Origin: Saccopteryx bilineata
Taxonomy: Eukaryota; Chordata; Mammalia; Chiroptera; Emballonuridae
DNA length: 64,000 nt
Direction of reading: 5' to 3'
NCBI RefSeq assembly: GCF_036850765.1
Contig: NC_089494.1
Span: 234,130,779 to 234,194,778, forward strand
Of the stretch, positions 58,697 through 64,000 are shown one piece after another. The notes under the pieces are model-generated. The model searched no databases. It saw nothing but the letters and a program-made list of their open reading frames with translations, and was not told the origin of the DNA. Every line of letters starts with the position of its first letter. Positions within the stretch are counted from its first letter, which is position 1. The position numbers and the translations under genes were made by a program.

Positions 58697-59180
58697 AGCA
58701 GTTCTTAATCTGGTTGAACATTAGAATAATCTGACAGACCTCTTAAAAAATGCTTATGCAGACCTACCCCAGACAAAGGGAAACAGTATCTTTTCAAGGA
58801 TCTAATAACTGGTGGGAATGGAGGACCATTAATTTTTAGCAGCATTGTTTGTGATGGAAAGAATTTCTAGTATAGTGCCAGCAAATATGGATCAGAATTC
58901 TAACTCAAATTGCTATTCATGTATAACTTCAGGCAACTCATAAAAAGTTGCAGATTTCCCCATCACAAAATTTTGCAAGTGCCCACGGAGTTGAATTATG
59001 TGATAATGCATTATAAATTATAAATCTTGCTACTTGTAGTTCAAGACAGGAAGCTTTTGATCTTGGCTAAAACTATAGAAACTCAAGTCCCGCTAGAGAC
59101 TTGATAAAACAGAACCTGCACTTTATAGTGATGCTTCACGTGTGTACACAACCACAGGTGAGAAGCACTGTTTTAAAGCA
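58697..59180 (+). repeat. Second MER5-like fossil, interrupted
   Basis: It begins 'cagcagttcttaatctggttgaacattagaataatctg' like MER5. A likely end, 'acaggtgagaagcactgtttt', lies near 59153-59173. The middle is diverged or contains unrelated sequence, so its continuity is uncertain. Confidence 0.5.
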
Positions 59181-61269
59181 TGAGACCAAGATAAGTCTTC
59201 ATTATTAGAGATGAAAAAGAAAACACACTTGAATAAAATTTTTTGCAAAGTATGTTCCATTACTCAAATTATACTTATCTTTAATGAGTGTGGGGTAAGA
59301 AAAGGAGGATAAATTTATAATTAACATTTCAGTTTTATAGTTTCATTGTGAGCTTCTACTTTAGAACTGTAAATAAGAAGGCTCTTTGAATCTGCTTGTC
59401 CAGCAAAGATATAAATGGGTACAGGTCCCCTCAGGGCTTGCTGAGTTAGTAAAAATTTCAGAGCAATTCAAGTTTGAATAGTTCTCTTCATGGCTGCTGT
59501 TCAAAGGTTGGCAAAGAGTAAAAGAATGTAGGATGAGCTGGTAAGCAACCAGGACTAGTAAAACTGCAGGAGATTACTTGTCAATACGCACATATATATT
59601 TTGTTGTTGTTGTTATTATTGAATATCATAAATAGACACATAAGTTTAAAACAACGCATTATAAGTGTTGTCACTGTAATAACATATCAAAAAAAAGTTA
59701 AGAGAAAGAAACCAGAAAACATGATTCATATGGATGATTTAATATATTGATTTTGACTTCCTTCAGCAGGTACCCCTTGCTGTTTATGCAAGTGCAATTA
59801 TTAAGGCATAAGACATGACTTTTCTTGAAATAAAGTTTCTGTATTCCTCTGCTCTTTGGAGAAAGTAATAAACTGTTAGACAAACAATAAGTCCAATAAA
59901 TACCCTCATACACTTCAGTTCATCAGTTGCGTAAATTTTATCGACATACTAGGGATCGTGTTATTTGGATTTATGGTCTGTAAGGATGAAAAGATGTAAT
60001 AAAGGTGGATAAATGGCTCCCATTGGCCCATAAATAACTGACCAAAAGAGCTGTGGAAGAGTAACTTTGTATTCCACCATCTGGAGCTTCAGAGAATGTT
60101 ATGAAAGCAGCAGTAGGTGGTGGTGGGAAAACATCCCTTTCATTTCCATCCTTGAGAAAACAGTAGCATTTGGAAAACATATGCATCCTCTTTTCTTGGC
60201 CAACTACCTAAATCCCATCTAATATAAAAGGATTTATTTTTCCAATACTTTTCCACTTTAGTGAGTCCTACCAGGTTCAGGATGGAGGAAGTTCTAGATA
60301 GGTAAACCTCACATACAATATGTTCTATTTTCCTGTGTAACAGAAATAGCACCCTCATGAATAATGCAACACTCCAAAGCTGGGAAAAACTGGTCGAAAG
60401 TTTCCTAGTGAAACATGCAGAAACCATCAAATCCTCAGAAGACTGAAAAGTCACACCTTAAAACTTAAACTACATTAACCTCTACATTAGTTAAAACAGC
60501 TTACATGAAGTCCTAAAAAGTAAGTATGAATCCACTGATCAATCTGTTCTTCTTTCTTTTATATTCCAGTCATTCCAAACATTGTAATTTACCACTTCTA
60601 AGACTCAGGCATTTTGAAACCGCAACTTGTTTATGATCTCTTTTTTTTTAATAAATAAATTGTTTCCTTAATCAGACTCCACCTTATAAGCATTGCTCCT
60701 ATATCTTCATAGGCATAGAATCATAAGTAAAAAGAGCTGAAGTTTAATTTTTTAACTAGATCTATTTTATGTACATTTAGGCCTTATTCTGATGAATGTA
60801 TAAAACTTATTGATGCATTTTTAGGGCAAAGCCTGAGTGAACAGTCAAGATGGAGAAAGAAAGAACATTCTCCTTCACGTTTCAATATCTTGCCACACTT
60901 ATATTTAGAAAAGATCCACACCCAATTCTTTGAAATATTTTTGTATTCCTCCATCAAATGTTTATGCTTTCCATACCTTGGAGAGTAGAGAGTGCACTGA
61001 ATGGAAAATGATAAAAAGGCAGAGCTTTAGTATAATAATTCGTCTTAACTATGAAATCTTGGGTAAAATATGTCACTTTACTATGTTTCAGTTTCCATAT
61101 ATATAAAACATTTGATTAGATATGTTAAAATGTATATTTCTTTTAACCTAAACTCTATGATTATGTAATTTACTAATCCTCTAACTGTTCTTTTATATGC
61201 TCATTAATGAAAACCACCTCTAGGAAACAGAAGAAAAATATGCTGCTGAATGCCTTATAACCCTATCCA
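59181..61269. other. Unique sequence, no gene seen
   Basis: AT-rich. A short TTG repeat lies at 59602-59618. The minus-strand frame at 60140-60454 (104 codons) has no recognisable family and no supporting signals. Confidence 0.5.
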
Positions 61270-61490
61270 TAACAACTTACATTAATTGAGCATTTACTAG
61301 GAGTTGGGCACTGTTCTGAGAACTTTTTATGTATTATCTTGCTTCAGAATCATAAAGTTCTATGTTTTACATGTGGAAAGATTGAGTCTTAACGAAGTTA
61401 ACTAACTCATTTATCATCTCAAAGCTAACGAGAATTGATGCCATGGTGTAAATCTAGACAAACAGTTTTTGGAGCCTGTAGCATTAACAT
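61270..61490 (-). repeat. MIR SINE
   Basis: The reverse-complement MIR order is 'acattaattgagcatttactaggagttgggcactg', then 'tgtattatcttgc' and 'gttaactaactcatttatc'. Confidence 0.7.
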
Positions 61491-62250
61491 CTTGCAGCTG
61501 TGAAGTGCCATCTAAAAATATCTATACTTCAATATATTTACCTGTGTTACAGTATTTCAATGCATATTTTCATCAGTTTTATTGTGCAGTCTGGAGAGCA
61601 ACATAGAGCCCTACAAAAACTATCATTATTCCAATTGGCCAGTTTATAAAGAAGCATTTTAAACAATAAGTAGGTACTCTTAAACTAGTTAAACTCTTTT
61701 CCAATAGTACTTGATATTTCCAGAGAGCTCCTTTTGATCTTGTAGAATAATCTGTATGATCAGGTAACACAGATATAATTCAAAATGTTGTCTTTTTTGA
61801 GGCTAAGCCCACAATCTATTTTGTGTCCTACAGTGAGGTACATTTCAATTCTATATAAAAGTGTATGGCTAAAAAATATATACTGGTATGTGTTATCCAT
61901 ATATTATATATATTTTATATATCTCTACCTTTACCATTCATTTATCATCTACTGAAGATAGTCAAACAGGTTCCAGTGAAGAGAGTGGGCCCAATGGCAA
62001 TCCTCATATAGCATTTATTGACAAAATCCAAGTCTGGTTATATTATCTCACTTGAAAACTAGAATAAAGAAAAGAGAATATTTTGAAGATTCAAAGGATG
62101 GATAAGACTAAAATTTAGCCAATATCCTCATAAGGAAATGATCCTGCAGCAAAAATAATAGTTATCTGAAAAGTTCTATTTCTAAAAAGAAATTGAATAA
62201 CTTATATTAGGAGAAGCAAAAATATTGAACAAACAAATAAAGAAATCAGA
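61491..62250. other. AT-rich unique sequence
   Basis: No gene or young repeat is seen. Confidence 0.5.
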
Positions 62251-62257
62251 GCAAGTA

Positions 62258-62350
62258 CCTTGGCTGGATAGCTTGTTTGATTAGAGCACTGTCCCGAATC
62301 ACAGAGGCTGCTGGTTCATTCTTTGGTCAGGGCACATACAGAAACAAATG

Positions 62351-62392
<42 letters not shown>

Positions 62393-62440
62393 CCCCCCAT
62401 ATTTCTCTTTCTAAAATCAATAAATAGAAATTGAAAAATA
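62258..62440 (+). mobile_element. Classical short VES SINE (type C)
   Basis: It has a tRNA-like head 'ccttggctggatagcttgtttgattagagc', a box B-like 'ctgctggttcattctttggtcagggcacatac', then a long CT run (62351-62390), a C run and 'ctaaaatcaataaata'. This matches the short VES SINE described from vesper bats. The microsatellite within it has expanded. Confidence 0.85.
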
Positions 62441-62651
62441 AATTAGAGAAATCATAATGAATATCTTCAAAGAAGTAATAGAGACTATTAGTGACATAAT
62501 TGAAGAATACAGCTCTAAAAAAGAACTCGGTGGGAAAATTAAACGTGATAAAATGTAATTGCTAAAATAAAACATTCAATATGTGTCAAGTCAATTCAAA
62601 AAACTAACCAGTGAACGAAGATCTCTTTAGAAGGAATCAGAAATGAATATA
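62441..62651. other. A-rich spacer between SINE and mariner
   Basis: No gene is seen. Confidence 0.4.
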
Positions 62652-62653
62652 TA

Positions 62654-63212
62654 AGGTCTACCGGAAAGTTCTGTTCGTTTTTGGAATAAAACAAAATACA
62701 AATTTTTCTTACCATCAATAAACTTTATTAAATAATATAATTGCCATTATTATTAATGATTTCTTGCCAGCATGAGGGCAATTTGTATATCCCATTTTTG
62801 AAAAATGTTTTATCTTTTGATGTGAAAAATTGAACCAGTGCTTGTTTGATATCTTCTTCATTTTTGAATTTTTTGCCCTTCAAAAAATTTTGTAAGGATA
62901 AAAACAAGTGATAGTAGGAGGGTGCTAAGTCTGGGGAATATGGTGGATGCGACAGACATGCTTCTGTAGCATTTCTTCCTTGTTGAAATTCATAAAAATT
63001 ACAGTGGCGTAAATGAACTTTATCAGTAGCCATGGGTACACTATCACTTCATACATAAGACTAATGTGAATCAACTTTGTTTTAGTTAGTTTGCTAGGTC
63101 AGTATGTATACATTAGTGATAAAAATAGAGAGGCACACATGCGCCAAATAAACATATGCTTACGTGTCGAAACTTGTTGTGATAGAAATAAACAGACCTT
63201 TCTGGTAGACCA
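62654..63212 (-). mobile_element. Mariner transposon with internal deletion
   Basis: The inverted ends match over about 21 bases with two mismatches (left ggtctaccggaaagttctg at 62655-62673; right end, read inward, ggtctaccagaaaggtctg). The element is flanked by TA at 62652-62653 and 63213-63214, the target of Tc1/mariner elements. It is 559 bp, against about 1.3 kb for an intact mariner. It keeps both ends and both extremes of the transposase gene. The TIRs remain well matched, so it could in principle have been mobilised by transposase supplied elsewhere. Confidence 0.93.
62728..63033 (-). pseudogene. Mariner transposase, N- and C-terminal ends fused in frame
   Basis: Mariner transposase normally has about 345 residues: an N-terminal helix-turn-helix DNA-binding region and a DD34D catalytic core. 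Here 101 codons start at ATG 63033. Residues 1-24 ('VHLRHCNFYEFQQGRNATEA') are the start of the DNA-binding region. They run straight into the C-terminal third from 'CLSHPPYSPDLAPSYYHLF', which includes the conserved 'HPPYSPDLAPSDY'-type block. About 240 codons are missing, with the reading frame kept across the join. The first two catalytic aspartates are lost. The third-Asp region 'PDLAPSYY' has Y where many family members have D, so no catalysis is possible. The frame is otherwise open to its natural end. Confidence 0.9.
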
Positions 63213-63220
63213 TATATATA

Positions 63221-63246
63221 TAAAAAGTAAAAGTAAAAGTAAAAGG
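63221..63246. repeat. Short (AAAAGT)n repeat beside mariner
   Basis: Four units of aaaagt/taaaag immediately follow the mariner right flank. Confidence 0.85.
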
Positions 63247-63560
63247 AAGTAGAGGTCTGAAATGGAAACATTATCATCCATATAGTAGGAATCCAGCTAA
63301 CGAGAATATCAAAAGCTGAAGTATATATTTGAGATTTTTAGACAGAAATGACATATTAACTGAAAAGGAATAAAATTTATCCTGACAATGACTTCTCAAT
63401 AATAGCAGTGAAAGTCGAAAAACAATGGAATAATGTTGTCCAAATAATTAGAGAAAAATAACGGTTATTTTGGAATTCTATATATGGTCAGGTCATCATT
63501 CAACAACTCATTATAAACAAGAGTGTTCTTAAACAATGGCAATTAAAACAAAAAGAATTG
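63247..63560. other. Unique sequence
   Basis: No gene is seen. Confidence 0.45.
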
Positions 63561-63659
63561 CCTAGGCTGGATAGATCATTGATTAGGACATCGTTCTGAA
63601 GCAAAAATATTGTCCATTCAATTCCTGGTCGGGTCACATATAGGAACAGATCGATGGTC

Positions 63660-63708
<49 letters not shown>

Positions 63709-63760
63709 CCCCTCTCTCTCTCTTCCTTCCTCTTTCTCTAAAATCAATAAAATAAAAATT
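63561..63760 (+). mobile_element. Classical short VES SINE (type C)
   Basis: The head is 'cctaggctggatagatcattgattaggacatc', followed by 'tcaattcctggtcgggtcacatatagg', a long CT repeat (63664-63726) and 'ctctaaaatcaataaaataaaa'. It is the same family and orientation as the copy at 62258, with more head substitutions. Confidence 0.85.
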
Positions 63761-64000
63761 TAAATATATGTATATATATATATTTTTTAAATAATTTACT
63801 ATAAAAAGACCTCTCTAATGAGATTTCTAAAAATTGTACTTCAAAAAGAAAATAGATCAATACATACCATACATTTATGACTTAAAAATTAAAAAAGAAA
63901 ACACTTTTTCTACCCATTGATCTACAAAAGCAAAACTTTGCACTTGTCATACTGATACACCGTGGAATGCTGTCTCATATCTACCTTGTCTGTAAATTCT
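63761..64000. other. AT-rich sequence to window end
   Basis: A TA-rich run at 63765-63785 follows the SINE tail. No gene is seen. Confidence 0.5.

Overview
The window is a gene-poor, AT-rich stretch of mammalian genome, almost certainly from an insectivorous-type bat (Chiroptera). The evidence is the repeat content. There are three tRNA-derived SINE types with bat VES-like heads, a nearly intact LINE-1, cut-and-paste DNA transposons with crisp target-site duplications (two hAT families and one mariner), and ancient mammalian MIR, L2, MER5, MLT1 and ERVL fossils. The long SINE and the live-looking L1 argue against an Old World fruit bat, but I cannot fix the family. I found no convincing host protein-coding exon and no free-standing RNA gene. 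Nearly all coding potential belongs to transposons.

Layout. From 1 to 21.5 kb is unique AT-rich DNA holding a hAT element (2173-2536), SINEs near 3.4, 6.4, 8.3 and 9.6 kb, old MIR/L2 fragments, an LTR-like block near 15.4 kb and an old L1 tail near 16.5 kb. From 21562 to 29336 is a full-length plus-strand L1 of about 7.8 kb between 14-bp duplications. It has an unusual 5' region, ORF1 with one stop, and ORF2 with three one-base shifts. From 29.6 to 31.3 kb is an eroded ERVL-like (class III) internal fragment. A full-length tRNA SINE lies at 32361-32749 and another near 33.4 kb, followed by a GGAA microsatellite.

From about 35.0 to 41.9 kb is a minus-strand betaretrovirus-like (class II) endogenous provirus. 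A 5' LTR (41198-41875), a lysine-tRNA-type primer site, gag, dUTPase/protease, reverse transcriptase, RNase H, integrase and the first part of env are recognisable. All are broken by frameshifts or substitutions, and the 3' part with the second LTR is missing. A solo LTR of a different family interrupts its polymerase (37115-37817). A sister solo LTR at 47594-48325 sits in another insertion, which sits in an old L1, which also took a hAT element. From 49 to 64 kb there is mostly unique DNA with old L1 tails, an inverted L1 fragment (54.7-55.6 kb), a second hAT family (53560-53876), MLT1, MIR and MER5 fossils, two short VES SINEs and an internally deleted mariner (62654-63212).

The pieces do not form a pathway. 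They are layers of independent insertions whose nesting gives their relative ages. No new biological system is evident. The most informative items are the in-frame deleted mariner, the near-intact L1 with its long pyrimidine-rich leader, and the provirus/solo-LTR recombination site.
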